Translations under genes and position numbers: made by a program | Origin: Nevskia ramosa DSM 11499 | Lineage (GTDB): Bacteria; Pseudomonadota; Gammaproteobacteria; Nevskiales; Nevskiaceae | DNA: 64,000 nucleotides | Reading direction: 5' to 3' | Assembly (NCBI RefSeq): GCF_000420645.1 | Contig: NZ_ATVI01000011.1 | Location: forward strand, 1 to 64,000 | The notes under the pieces: model-generated | Database searches by the model: none | What the model saw: the letters and a program-made list of their open reading frames with translations, nothing else | Told to the model about the DNA's origin: nothing | Shown: piece after piece, positions 16,025 through 24,520 of the stretch | Layout of the letters: every line of letters begins with the position of its first letter | Position numbering within the stretch: the stretch's first letter is position 1

Positions 16025-16726
16025 ATGTCGCAAACCAACACACTCGCCAAGCGCTCCGAAAAGGGCCTGCTGACTCCGGACAACTGCGTACTGGCGATGA
16101 TCGACCTGCAGCCGCAGATGCTGTTCGGCGTCTCCAGTCACGATCGCCAGACGATCATCAATAACAATGTATTGCTGGCCAAGGCAGCCAAGGTGTTCGG
16201 CATTCCGGTGGTGCTGTCGACCGTCGAGAGCAAGTCGTTCAGCGGCAACACCTGGCCGCAGCTGCTGGCGGCGCTGCCCGGCGTCGAGCCGATCGAGCGC
16301 ACCTCGATGAACTCCTGGGACGACGCCAACTTCGTTGCCGCCATCGAGAAGACCGGCCGCAAGAAGATCGTGCTGACCGGCCTGTGGACGGAAACCTGCG
16401 TCGCCCTGCCGACCGTGCAGGCGATCCACGACGGCTACGAGGTCTATGTCGCCGAAGACTGCTGCGGCGATGTCAGCCTGCTGGCCCACGACAACGCCAT
16501 GAAGCGCGTCTACCAGGCCGGCGCCAAGCCGGTCACCGCATTGTCGACCCTGCTCGAATGGCAGCGCGACTGGGCCCAGCGCGACACCTATGACGCGGTG
16601 ATGGACATCGTCAAGACGCATTGCGGTGCCTATGGTGTCGGCGTCGAGTACGCCTACACGATGGTCCATGGCGCGCCGCCGACGGTGCTCTCGCCGTACG
16701 TCCCGGCGTCTGCCGCGCACGGCTGA
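16025..16726 (+). CDS. Isochorismatase-family cysteine hydrolase
   Basis: A 233-residue member of the isochorismatase/nicotinamidase superfamily. A catalytic Asp lies in AMIDLQPQM (residues ~25-27) and the nucleophile Cys in LTGLWTETCVALPT at about residue 125. The AEDCCGDVSLLAHDNAMKRVYQAGA block is typical of the YcaC-like branch. This branch hydrolyses C-N or ester bonds of unknown small molecules. The ATG follows aaaggggaaacc. The next gene (XapX) begins about 97 bases downstream. It is recurrently found beside pirin and LysR genes (family knowledge, not checked here), so it probably works in the same, undefined detoxification route. Confidence 0.88.
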   Translation: MSQTNTLAKRSEKGLLTPDNCVLAMIDLQPQMLFGVSSHDRQTIINNNVLLAKAAKVFGIPVVLSTVESKSFSGNTWPQLLAALPGVEPIERTSMNSWDDANFVAAIEKTGRKKIVLTGLWTETCVALPTVQAIHDGYEVYVAEDCCGDVSLLAHDNAMKRVYQAGAKPVTALSTLLEWQRDWAQRDTYDAVMDIVKTHCGAYGVGVEYAYTMVHGAPPTVLSPYVPASAAHG

Positions 16727-16822
16727 ACCCGGCAGCCCCGGACGATCGGCCAGACGCTGGCTCGATCGTCCGCGGCCTGAAGTTGCATCCCCAATTCCGG
16801 GCACGATTCTGGAGACGCCACC

Positions 16823-17098
16823 ATGAAGATGTATCTGCTGTCGCTCGCCGCTGGCTTGCTGGTCGGCGCGATCTACGCGCTGCTGAACGTACGCTCGCCG
16901 GCCCCGCCGGTGATCGCCCTGCTCGGGCTGATGGGCATCCTGCTCGGCGAACAAGCGGTGCCGCTGGTCAAGCGCGCGTTCGTTGCCAGGGAGCCAGTGA
17001 CGGTCAGCTGGGTCAAGGCCCAATGCGGCGAGCACGTATTCGGCGAACTGCCGGGCAACGCCACGGTGAAGCCGCGCGAGACGGGAGACAGGGCATGA
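16823..17098 (+). CDS. DUF1427 (XapX-type) small membrane protein
   Basis: A 91-residue protein with two predicted membrane helices (about 4-22 and 28-45) and the short GLLVGAIYALLNVRSPAPPVIALLGLMGILLGEQ pattern typical of XapX/DUF1427 proteins. The C-terminal 45 residues are soluble. Function is unknown. The gene was named from an association with xanthosine transport, but the family is broader. Its TGA overlaps the ATG of the amidohydrolase (ATGA), so the two proteins are translationally coupled and may act together at the membrane. The ggag ribosome binding site before the ATG is good. Confidence 0.82.
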   Translation: MKMYLLSLAAGLLVGAIYALLNVRSPAPPVIALLGLMGILLGEQAVPLVKRAFVAREPVTVSWVKAQCGEHVFGELPGNATVKPRETGDRA

Positions 17099-18951
17099 GC
17101 ACCGCACCTACGCTCATTGTCCGCAACGCAAAGATCACCACGCTCGATCGCCAGAATCCACAGGCGACAGCCTTGGCGATCACCGATGGCCGCTTCGTCG
17201 CCGTCGGTGCTGAAGACGAGGTGATGAAGCTCGCCGGACGCAATACCCAGATCATCGACGCCGCGAAGCGCCGCCTGATTCCCGGCCTGATCGACTCGCA
17301 CATCCACGTCATTCGCGGTGGCCTCAACTACAACCTCGAACTGCGCTGGGATGGCGTGCCTTCGCTCGCCGATGCGATGCGCAGGCTCCGCGACCAGGTG
17401 GCCCGCACGCCGGCGCCGCAGTGGATCCGCGTGGTCGGCGGCTTCACCGAATGGCAGTTCGCCGAGCAGCGTCTGCCAACCATCGACGAGCTGAATGCCG
17501 CGGCACCGGACACACCCGTGTTCATCCTCCATCTCTACGATCGCGCACTGCTCAACGCTGCCGCGCTGCGCGCCGTCGGCTACACACGGGATACGCCGAA
17601 TCCGCCCGGCGGCTGGATCGTCAAGGACAGCCGTGGCGAGCCCACCGGCCTGCTGCTCGCCGAGCCGAACGCGCTGCTGCTCTATTCCGCACTGGCGAAA
17701 GGCCCGAAGCTGCCGATCGAGTACCAGCGCAATTCCACGCGCCATTTCATGCGCGAGATGAATCGCCTCGGCGTCACCAGCGTCGTCGATGCCGGCGGTG
17801 GTTTCCAGAATTACCCGGACGACTACCAGGTCATCGAAGACCTGCACGCCTCCGGCGAACTGACCCTGCGTATCGCCTACAACCTGTTCACCCAGAAGCC
17901 GAAGGAAGAGGTTTCCGACTTCACGAATTGGGCGAAGCTGGTCAAGCCGGGCCAGGGCGATGCGATGTACCGCCACAACGGTGCCGGCGAGATGCTGGTG
18001 TTCTCGGCGGCCGATTTCGAGGACTTCCGCCAGCCGCGCCCGGAACTGCCGGCCGGCATGGAGAACGAGCTTGAAGCGGTGGTCCGCGTACTGGTCAGCA
18101 ACCGCTGGCCATTCCGCCTGCATGCCACCTACGACGAATCGATCGGCCGCGCGCTGGACGTGTTCGAGAAGGTCAACCTCGAGATTCCCTTCGACGGCCT
18201 GCACTGGTTCTTCGATCACGCCGAAACGGTCAGCGATCGCAACATCGAACGCATCGCCAGGCTTGGCGGCGGCATCGCCATCCAGCATCGGATGTCCTAC
18301 CAGGGCGAATACTTCATCGAGCGCTATGGCGCGAAAGCGGTCGAACGCACGCCGCCGTACAAGCGGATGCTGGAGATGGGCGTCCACGTCGGCGCCGGCA
18401 CCGATGCAACACGCGTGGCCAGCTACGATCCCTGGAATGCGCTGTGGTGGCTGTCGACCGGCAAGACCGTGGGCGGCACCCGCATGTATCCGCCGGCCAA
18501 CCTCGTCGACCGCGAAACCGCGCTGACCATGTACACGAAAGCCAACGCCTGGTTCTCCAACGAGGAAGGTGCGAAGGGCCAGATCAAGATCGGCCAGCTC
18601 GCCGATTTCGCCTTGCTCTCAGCCGACTACTTCAGCGTGCCGGAAGACCAGATCCGCAATCTGGTCTCGGTGCTGACCGTGGTCGGCGGCAAGCCGGTCT
18701 ATGGCGATGACGAGTTCAAGCCACTGGCGCCAGCGCTGCCGCCGGCAATGCCGGACTGGTCGCCGGTCAACTTCGGCAGCCAGTACTACAAGCCGGACCG
18801 GGAAGCGGCGCACGCGATGGCGCAAGCCAGCTGCGCTTGTGCCTCGAACTGCAATGTCCACGGCCATGCCCATGGCCGTGCCGTCACCTCCGCGACCGAC
18901 GACCAGAATGGTTTCTGGGGTGCGCTCGGTTGCTCCTGCTGGGCGTTCTGA
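17095..18951 (+). CDS. YtcJ-like amidohydrolase with cysteine-rich tail
   Basis: A 618-residue metal-dependent amidohydrolase (Amidohydro_3). The HxH metal motif is His69 and His71 in GLIDSHIHV. Further metal/catalytic positions are RLHATYDES, WFFDHAETV and GAGTDATR, and a family loop FRLHAT is present. It probably hydrolyses an amide, imide or cyclic amine; the substrate is unknown. Start and coupling to the XapX gene are clear. The odd part is the last ~45 residues. They add a tail with five cysteines and two histidines (ASCACASNC...HGHAHG...GCSCW) that is not part of the amidohydrolase barrel. It may bind metal or form disulfides. No signal peptide was seen. Confidence 0.88.
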   Translation: MSTAPTLIVRNAKITTLDRQNPQATALAITDGRFVAVGAEDEVMKLAGRNTQIIDAAKRRLIPGLIDSHIHVIRGGLNYNLELRWDGVPSLADAMRRLRDQVARTPAPQWIRVVGGFTEWQFAEQRLPTIDELNAAAPDTPVFILHLYDRALLNAAALRAVGYTRDTPNPPGGWIVKDSRGEPTGLLLAEPNALLLYSALAKGPKLPIEYQRNSTRHFMREMNRLGVTSVVDAGGGFQNYPDDYQVIEDLHASGELTLRIAYNLFTQKPKEEVSDFTNWAKLVKPGQGDAMYRHNGAGEMLVFSAADFEDFRQPRPELPAGMENELEAVVRVLVSNRWPFRLHATYDESIGRALDVFEKVNLEIPFDGLHWFFDHAETVSDRNIERIARLGGGIAIQHRMSYQGEYFIERYGAKAVERTPPYKRMLEMGVHVGAGTDATRVASYDPWNALWWLSTGKTVGGTRMYPPANLVDRETALTMYTKANAWFSNEEGAKGQIKIGQLADFALLSADYFSVPEDQIRNLVSVLTVVGGKPVYGDDEFKPLAPALPPAMPDWSPVNFGSQYYKPDREAAHAMAQASCACASNCNVHGHAHGRAVTSATDDQNGFWGALGCSCWAF

Positions 18952-18953
18952 TC

Positions 18954-19673
18954 ATGGCCGACCCCATTTCCATCACACCTCCTGCAATCGCCCGCCCGGG
19001 CACCGTTGCGCCGCTGCTGAGCTTCGTCGCCGGCTATGTCGATACCGTCGGCTTCATCGCGCTGTTCGGTCTGTTCACCGCGCACGTCACCGGCAACTTC
19101 GTGCTGATCGGTGCGTCCCTGGTGCAGCCCGCGCATGCCGGCGTGCTCGCCAAGCTGCTGGCGCTGCCGGTGTTCATCGCCGCGGTGGCGATGACCACGG
19201 CCTTCGTGCGCCGACGGGAGCGCCGGCAACGGCGTTCGCTGACACCGGTGCTGTGGGCGCAGATCGTTCTGCTCGGCGGCTTCCTCGTCGTGGCGCTGCT
19301 GGCAGCACCGATCATCCACGCCGATGCCCCAGGCGCGGTGATCGCCGGCTTGCTCGGTGTCGCCGCGATGGGTGTGCAGAACGCAGCGTCGCGGCTGATC
19401 TTCACCAGCCTGTCGCCAACCACGGTGATGACCGGCAACGTCACCCAGGTGGTCATCGACAGCGTCGATCTGCTGCGTGGCTCGAATGCCGATAACCGCG
19501 CCGTGACCAAGGCCCGCATCAGCAAGATGTGGCCGCCGGTGCTTGCTTTCGCGGTCGGAGCGGCGGCCGGTGCGGTGCTGCTGATGCAGATCGGCATCAT
19601 CTGCCTGCTGCTGCCGATGCTGGCGATCGTTCTGGTCTCCCGTCTGGCCATTGCTCCGGAAGTGCGCTCATGA
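18954..19673 (+). CDS. DUF1275 (YoaK) family membrane protein
   Basis: A 239-residue integral membrane protein with about six hydrophobic segments. The DUF1275 hallmark is LLSFVAGYVDTVGFIALFGLFTAHVTGNFVLIG at the N-terminus, followed by VAAMGVQNAASR and TVMTGNVTQ. The family is uncharacterised; a role as transporter or membrane scaffold is speculative. It starts 2 bases after the amidohydrolase stop. Its own stop overlaps the DoxX start by ATGA, so it belongs to the same transcription unit. The start is taken at the ATG directly before MADPISIT. Confidence 0.87.
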   Translation: MADPISITPPAIARPGTVAPLLSFVAGYVDTVGFIALFGLFTAHVTGNFVLIGASLVQPAHAGVLAKLLALPVFIAAVAMTTAFVRRRERRQRRSLTPVLWAQIVLLGGFLVVALLAAPIIHADAPGAVIAGLLGVAAMGVQNAASRLIFTSLSPTTVMTGNVTQVVIDSVDLLRGSNADNRAVTKARISKMWPPVLAFAVGAAAGAVLLMQIGIICLLLPMLAIVLVSRLAIAPEVRS

Positions 19674-20077
19674 ACGCCGCCTTCTGGCTGGCCCGCGCGG
19701 GGCTCTGTCTGGCCTATGTCTACAGCGGCCTCGCCAAGCTGATCGACTTCCCCGCGGCGATCGCCGAGCAGCAGCACTTCGGCCTGCAACCGGCTGCGCT
19801 GTTCGCGGCGGCGACGATCGCCGTGCAGCTCGGTGGCTCGGTACTCGTGTTGTTCGCGCGAGGCCGACTGGCTGCCCTCGGTGCAGCGGCGCTGGCCGGC
19901 TTCACGATGATCGCGACGATCATCGGCCATCCGTTCTGGACGATGAGCGGCATCGAGCGCTTCCACAATCTCAATGCCTTTCTCGAACACGCTGGCCTGG
20001 TCGGCGGCTTCGGGCTCATCGCCTTGATCGCGCTGCAATCACCTGCGGCAAGCGAGTCATGCACGCCTGCCCACTGA
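19670..20077 (+). CDS. DoxX-family membrane protein
   Basis: A 135-residue protein with four hydrophobic stretches and the DoxX pattern LARAGLCLAYVYSGLAKLIDFPAAIAEQ, QLGGSVLVLF and FWTMSG...NLNAFLEHAGLVGGF. DoxX/DoxD members include thiosulfate:quinone oxidoreductase subunits and small redox-linked membrane proteins of unclear role. It overlaps DUF1275 by ATGA and overlaps the downstream porin by 19 bases, consistent with tight operon packing. A redox role is possible given the family, but not shown. Confidence 0.84.
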   Translation: MNAAFWLARAGLCLAYVYSGLAKLIDFPAAIAEQQHFGLQPAALFAAATIAVQLGGSVLVLFARGRLAALGAAALAGFTMIATIIGHPFWTMSGIERFHNLNAFLEHAGLVGGFGLIALIALQSPAASESCTPAH

Positions 20078-21519
20078 GCCTCATCGCCCTCGCCCTGCCG
20101 GCCTTCGGGCTGGCAGCGGCAGAGCCGGCGAAAGTCGATCCCGCGACTTCGGTGCTCTCGGAATACACCAACGCCGCAGCACCCGATCCGCATCCACCGC
20201 CTTACACCTTGCTGCGCTTCAACGAGCGTTACGACAGCCTCGCTGATCCGCTCAATCACATTGATTTCTTCGACCCGGCGAAGTACATCGCACTCGATGC
20301 CAGCGATCCGCACAGTTACTTGAGCTTCGGCGGCGAACTGCGCGAACGCTACGAGCACTTCGACAACGCCGGCTTCGGCACCGGCAACGAGCCGGACGAT
20401 CTGTCCTATCTGCTGCAGCGAGTCGCCCTGCATGCCGATCTGCACGTCAACGAGCGGCTGCGCTTCTTCGTCCAGGGCCTGTCGGCACTGCAATTCGGCG
20501 ATCGCGACAGTGCCTCGCCGATCAACCAGAACCCGCTCGATCTGCAGCAGGCCTTCGTCGACTACACGTTCGGCGATCCGTCCCCGGACGGACCGAAAGT
20601 GATCGCCCGTGCCGGCCGCTTCAGCATGAACTACGGCTCCGCGCGGCTGATCGCCACTCGTGCGGCGCCGAACGTGCCGTACAAGTTCGATGGCGTGCAA
20701 ATCATCGCCGCACAAGGCGCGGCGCGGCTCTATGCCTTCCTGGTCCGGCCCGGACAGGAATCCCGGCATCAGTTCGATGGCGAGAACGATGGCCAGAGCC
20801 TGTGGGGCGTCTATGCGTCGACACCGACCCATCTGAAGCTGCCGGCGACCCTCGACCTGTACTACCTCGGTGCCCATTACGACAGCCGGCGCTACATCCG
20901 CGGCAGCGCGACCGAGGATCGTCACAGCATCGGCACGCGGCTATCCGGAAGCGCCGGCGGCTGGAGTTACGACTGGGAACCGATCGTGCAGTTCGGAACC
21001 TTCGGCGATCGCGATATCCGGGCCTGGACGATCGCCACCGATACCGGCTACAGCTTCCGCTCGCTGCCCTGGAAGCCACGCTTCGGGCTCAAGGCCGATT
21101 ACGCCAGCGGAGACTCGAAGGGGCCTGATGGCCATTACGGCGGCTTCAATCCGCTGTACTTCAAGTCCGGCTATTTCAACGACGCCAGCATCATCCGGCC
21201 GACCAACATCGCCGATCTGCATCCCTCGCTGCAGCTGGTGCCGACGCGCTCGCTGACCGCGACCCTCGCCGTCGATCTGCTCTGGCGCGCCAGTCTCAAC
21301 GATGGCGTCTATGGCCCGGCCGGCAACATCGAACTGCGGCCGGTTCCCGGTGCATCGCGCTACATCGGCAACACCGCCGAAGCCGCGCTGACCTGGAAAG
21401 CCGGCCGGCACTGGGTGTGGACGGCGTCGTACGTGCATCTGTTCGCCAGCGATTACGTCCGCGCAGCCAGTGGCAGCGATGTCGATTTTCTCGGCAGCTG
21501 GGCGACCTTCACCTGGTAG
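20059..21519 (+). CDS. Alginate-export-family outer-membrane porin
   Basis: A 486-residue protein with an N-terminal signal peptide ([16 protein letters not shown], cleavage near residue 21) and a long beta-rich body ending in a C-terminal aromatic residue (FTW). Blocks [40 protein letters not shown] and GVYAS match the alginate_exp domain, which also occurs in general porins. It should form an outer-membrane channel for the substrate of this cluster. The start codon overlaps the DoxX gene, as expected in an operon. Alternative: a narrow-specificity aromatic/sugar porin of the same superfamily. Confidence 0.85.
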   Translation: MHACPLSLIALALPAFGLAAAEPAKVDPATSVLSEYTNAAAPDPHPPPYTLLRFNERYDSLADPLNHIDFFDPAKYIALDASDPHSYLSFGGELRERYEHFDNAGFGTGNEPDDLSYLLQRVALHADLHVNERLRFFVQGLSALQFGDRDSASPINQNPLDLQQAFVDYTFGDPSPDGPKVIARAGRFSMNYGSARLIATRAAPNVPYKFDGVQIIAAQGAARLYAFLVRPGQESRHQFDGENDGQSLWGVYASTPTHLKLPATLDLYYLGAHYDSRRYIRGSATEDRHSIGTRLSGSAGGWSYDWEPIVQFGTFGDRDIRAWTIATDTGYSFRSLPWKPRFGLKADYASGDSKGPDGHYGGFNPLYFKSGYFNDASIIRPTNIADLHPSLQLVPTRSLTATLAVDLLWRASLNDGVYGPAGNIELRPVPGASRYIGNTAEAALTWKAGRHWVWTASYVHLFASDYVRAASGSDVDFLGSWATFTW

Positions 21520-21574
21520 TTCGAACAGGCTTCAACGTGACTTCACTTCCATCACGCAGCACAGGAGACAAGCC

Positions 21575-22396
21575 ATGAGTTTCATCAAGACCCAAGACGG
21601 CACCAACATCTTCTACAAGGACTGGGGCAGCGGCCAGCCGGTGATCTTCAGCCACGGCTGGCCGCTGTCTGCCGACGCCTGGGACGCCCAGATGCTGTTC
21701 CTCGGCGAGCACGGCTACCGCGTGATCGCCCATGACCGGCGCAGCCACGGCCGTTCCGATCAGACCTGGATCGGCAACGACATGGACACCTACGCCGACG
21801 ATCTCGCCGCGCTGATGACGGCGCTCGATCTCAAGGACGCGGTGATGATCGGCCACTCCACCGGCGGCGGCGAAGTGGCGCACACCCTCGGCCGTCATGG
21901 CACAGGCCGAGTCGCCAAGGCGGTGCTGATCGGCGCGGTGCCGCCGCTGATGCTGAAGACCGCCAACAATCCCGATGGCGTGCCGATGCAAGTGTTCGAC
22001 GACATCCGCAAGGGCGTGTTCGACAACCGCGCGCAGTTCTACAAGGATCTGTCGATGCCGTTCTACGGCTACAACCGGGCCGGTGCCACGGCTTCGGAAG
22101 CGATCCGTGAATCGTTCACCCAGCAGGGCCTGATGGGCGGCATCAAGGGCCAGTACGACTGCATCAAGCAGTTCTCGGAAGTGGACTACACCGAAGACCT
22201 GAAGAAGATCGACGTGCCGGCCCTGGTCATCCACGGCGATGACGATCAGATCGTGCCGATCGGCACCTCGGCGCTGCTGTCCTCGAAGATCGTCCGGAAC
22301 GCGACGCTGAAGATCTACGCCGGCGCACCGCACGGTCTGGCGACCACCCACCAGGATCGGCTCAATGCCGATCTGCTGGCGTTCATCAAGAGCTGA
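21575..22396 (+). CDS. Alpha/beta hydrolase, chloroperoxidase-like
   Basis: A 273-residue alpha/beta hydrolase resembling the non-heme chloroperoxidase/arylesterase group. The nucleophile Ser lies in GHSTGGGEV at about 96-100, an Asp in [10 protein letters not shown], and a His in GAPHGLATT. The N-terminal [28 protein letters not shown] is diagnostic. It acts as a cytoplasmic esterase or perhydrolase; true substrates are unknown. The ATG follows acaggagacaagcc, almost the same leader as the pirin gene in this cluster. It is the last gene of the plus-strand set and is followed by a strong terminator hairpin. Confidence 0.9.
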   Translation: MSFIKTQDGTNIFYKDWGSGQPVIFSHGWPLSADAWDAQMLFLGEHGYRVIAHDRRSHGRSDQTWIGNDMDTYADDLAALMTALDLKDAVMIGHSTGGGEVAHTLGRHGTGRVAKAVLIGAVPPLMLKTANNPDGVPMQVFDDIRKGVFDNRAQFYKDLSMPFYGYNRAGATASEAIRESFTQQGLMGGIKGQYDCIKQFSEVDYTEDLKKIDVPALVIHGDDDQIVPIGTSALLSSKIVRNATLKIYAGAPHGLATTHQDRLNADLLAFIKS

Positions 22397-22413
22397 GTCG
22401 CGGAGAAACGCCA

Positions 22414-22445
22414 CTCATCCCGCTGCGCTCAGGCAGCGGGATGAG
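22414..22445. terminator. Bidirectional hairpin terminator
   Basis: A 13-base perfect inverted repeat (22414-22426, ctcatcccgctgc; 22433-22445) with a 6-base loop lies in the 54-base gap between convergent genes. It can terminate transcripts from both sides, although no long T-run follows. Confidence 0.7.
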
Positions 22446-22450
22446 CTGGT

Positions 22451-23152
22451 TCACCAGGTTTCGCAGAACGGCCGGATCTCGGCATTGAAGGTCCAGGCCG
22501 AACGGTCCTGATGGGCCAGATGCCAGGCTTCTTCGGCAATCGCCGCGGGCTTGATGAAGAAGTCATCCGGACGACCCGGGAAGGCCTTGCGCGTCCAGGC
22601 AAGGTCGATGACTGCATCGATGGTCAGATAGGCGACATGCACGCCCTTCGGCCCGACTTCGCGGGCGATGGCTTCGGCAAGCACGCGTTGTGCGGCCTTG
22701 CTCGGCGCGAAGCCGGCGAAGTTGGCCTTGCCGCGAAACGCGGAGGTGTTGCCGGTGGCGAGGATCACACCCTGCCCGGCCGCGATCATCGGTGGGGCCA
22801 GCCGCCGGGCGAGGTGCAGCAGCGCCATCGTGTTGATCTGGAAGTTGCGCTCCAGCTCGGCCGGATCGATGTCCAGGAAGTTGCCGAAGGTGCCACCGAC
22901 GGCGTTGTGGATAAACACCGAGGGATCGCCGAAGCTCTGCCGGACTGCCGCCAGCGTCGCGTCGATCTGGGCAACGTCGGTAACATCGCAGACGAAGGCC
23001 TTGCTGTCCTCGATCTCGCTTTCCAGCAGCTTCAATCGCGCTTCATCGCGCGCCAGCATGGCAACGCGATAACCGCCTTCCGAGAAGCGGCGGCTCAAGG
23101 CCGCGCCGGTGCCGGGGCCCACGCCGGTGATCAGGGCAACTGGTTTGCTCAT
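22451..23152 (-). CDS. SDR-fold protein lacking the catalytic tyrosine
   Basis: A 233-residue protein with a Rossmann N-terminus (ALITGVGPGTGAALSRRF). The usual catalytic YxxxK is F148-x3-K152 (GFAPSKAAQ), so the proton-donor tyrosine is replaced by Phe. The C-terminus RSAWTFNAEIRPFCETW resembles that of the SDR at 32984, another member with a non-standard active site. It may be a binding protein or use a different mechanism. ATG 23152 follows cggag. It lies 23 bases downstream of a TetR gene on the same strand and is probably cotranscribed, so its expression may follow the TetR ligand. Confidence 0.85.
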   Translation of the reverse strand: MSKPVALITGVGPGTGAALSRRFSEGGYRVAMLARDEARLKLLESEIEDSKAFVCDVTDVAQIDATLAAVRQSFGDPSVFIHNAVGGTFGNFLDIDPAELERNFQINTMALLHLARRLAPPMIAAGQGVILATGNTSAFRGKANFAGFAPSKAAQRVLAEAIAREVGPKGVHVAYLTIDAVIDLAWTRKAFPGRPDDFFIKPAAIAEEAWHLAHQDRSAWTFNAEIRPFCETW

Positions 23153-23175
23153 GCGCTTCTCCGTGGCGCGCGCGG

Positions 23176-23775
23176 TCAGCCGCGCGCAGCTTGCTGTAGC
23201 GGCAGATCGAGAATGCTCAGGGTCAATGCCGCAACCTGATCCATCGCGCGATTGCTGGCCTTGGTGCGCTCCATGATCCGTGCGCCTTCGATGCCGTTGA
23301 CGAGGTACTGCGCCAGCACCTCGGCGGTCCAATCGATGCGCACCGTGCCTTCCGCCTGGCCGCGCTGGATGGCCTTGCGGAACAGCGTGGTCAGTGCCGC
23401 GAAAGTGTCGCGGACGATGGTCTGCGCCTCGGGATCTTCATCGCCCAGTTCGAGTGCCGAGTTGGTCGCGAAGCAGCCCTTGCGTTCGGTACGCCCACCG
23501 CGCGCCATCAGCTTGCGGATGGTGGCGTCGAGCCCGGCGCGGGCATCCGGCGCCTCGTCCAGCATGCCTTGCACGCTGTCGAGCACCAGCTGGCGGTACT
23601 GAAGCAGTGTTTCCAGGTAGAGCTTCTGCTTGCTGCCGAAGCTCGCGTAGACGCTGGGCTTCTCGACGCCCAGGGTGCTGGTCAGCATGTCCATCGAGGT
23701 GCCGCGATAACCGCGATCCCAGAACAGGGTCAGTGCCCTGTCCAGCGCTTCTTCACGTTCGATCTTTCTGGCCAT
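23176..23775 (-). CDS. TetR-family transcriptional regulator
   Basis: A 199-residue TetR repressor. The N-terminal HTH ALDRALTLFWDRGYRGTSMDMLTSTLGVEKPSVYASFGSK is of the AcrR type. The C-terminal ligand domain contains RKGCFATNSALELGDEDPEA, common in the YxaF/AcrR-like branch that responds to phenolic or quinone compounds. It is divergent from a flavodoxin-like NAD(P)H:quinone oxidoreductase gene. Two copies of TACC-N4-GGTA lie between the start codons, and the repressor very likely binds them. It probably controls the SDR behind it as well as the flavodoxin-GST genes. Confidence 0.92.
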   Translation of the reverse strand: MARKIEREEALDRALTLFWDRGYRGTSMDMLTSTLGVEKPSVYASFGSKQKLYLETLLQYRQLVLDSVQGMLDEAPDARAGLDATIRKLMARGGRTERKGCFATNSALELGDEDPEAQTIVRDTFAALTTLFRKAIQRGQAEGTVRIDWTAEVLAQYLVNGIEGARIMERTKASNRAMDQVAALTLSILDLPLQQAARG

Positions 23776-23819
23776 GGCTGACGATTATCCGGAAAACCTT
23801 CTTCTGTGTTGACCAACTG

Positions 23820-23854
23820 TACCACACGGTATAGCTTGTCTGTACCGATCGGTA
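23820..23854. promoter_or_regulatory. Double TetR operator, two TACC-N4-GGTA palindromes
   Basis: TACC-acac-GGTA lies at 23820-23831 and the perfect palindrome taccgatcggta at 23843-23854. Centres are 23 bases apart, about two helical turns. Both lie between the divergent TetR and flavodoxin-like genes. A weak plus-strand promoter candidate (TTGACC, 15-base spacer, TATAGC) overlaps the first site. Confidence 0.75.
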
Positions 23855-23920
23855 TAAATGAGAGTCGGCATCGTCCAGGTCATCGCCCAAGTCATCGGAC
23901 ATCCATCGAGGAGATTCGCC

Positions 23921-24484
23921 ATGCAGATTGCAGTCGTGTTCCACAGCGGCTACGGCCACACCGCGCGTCAGGCCCAGGCCGTTGCCGAAGGGGTCGAGCA
24001 ATCGGGCTATGCCAAGGCGCTGCTCGTCGATGTCGCCAAGGACATTCCCTGGGATGAACTGGGCAGCAGCGCCGGCATGATCTTCGGCTGCCCGACCTAC
24101 ATGGGCGGGCCGTCGGCGGTGTTCAAGAAGTTCATGGAAGACAGCTCGTCGCGCTGGATGAAGCAGGAATGGGCGGACAAGGTGGCCGCCGGTTTCACCA
24201 CTTCGTCGAGCCAGAGCGGCGACAAGCTCAACACCCTGGTGTCGCTGGCGATCTTCGCCGCGCAGCACGGCATGTTCTGGATCAGCACCGGCCTGATGCC
24301 CGGCAACAATGTCAGCACCGGCTCGGTCAACGACATCAACCGGCTCGGCAGCTGGCTGGGCGCGATGGCGCAGGCCAACTTCGATCAGCCGGCGGAACTG
24401 GCACCGCCGGAAAGCGATCTGCTGACGGCCCAGAAACTCGGGCTGCGCGTTGCCGCTGCGGCGAAACGCTTTGCCGGCGCCTGA
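23921..24484 (+). CDS. Flavodoxin-like NAD(P)H-dependent oxidoreductase
   Basis: A 187-residue flavodoxin-fold protein. The FMN phosphate loop is FHSGYGHTARQAQAVAEG at residues 7-24 and the flavin loop is FGCPTYMGGPSAVFKKFMED at about 55-75. These resemble WrbA/NQO-type NAD(P)H:quinone oxidoreductases. It would reduce quinones or nitro compounds by two electrons. The ATG at 23921 follows gaggag. Divergent from a TetR repressor and followed by two glutathione S-transferase-like genes, it probably belongs to a quinone/electrophile stress regulon. Confidence 0.9.
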   Translation: MQIAVVFHSGYGHTARQAQAVAEGVEQSGYAKALLVDVAKDIPWDELGSSAGMIFGCPTYMGGPSAVFKKFMEDSSSRWMKQEWADKVAAGFTTSSSQSGDKLNTLVSLAIFAAQHGMFWISTGLMPGNNVSTGSVNDINRLGSWLGAMAQANFDQPAELAPPESDLLTAQKLGLRVAAAAKRFAGA

Positions 24485-24520
24485 GCCGGCTCGCCGAACC
24501 ATGAACGTCGAGAGCTTCCG

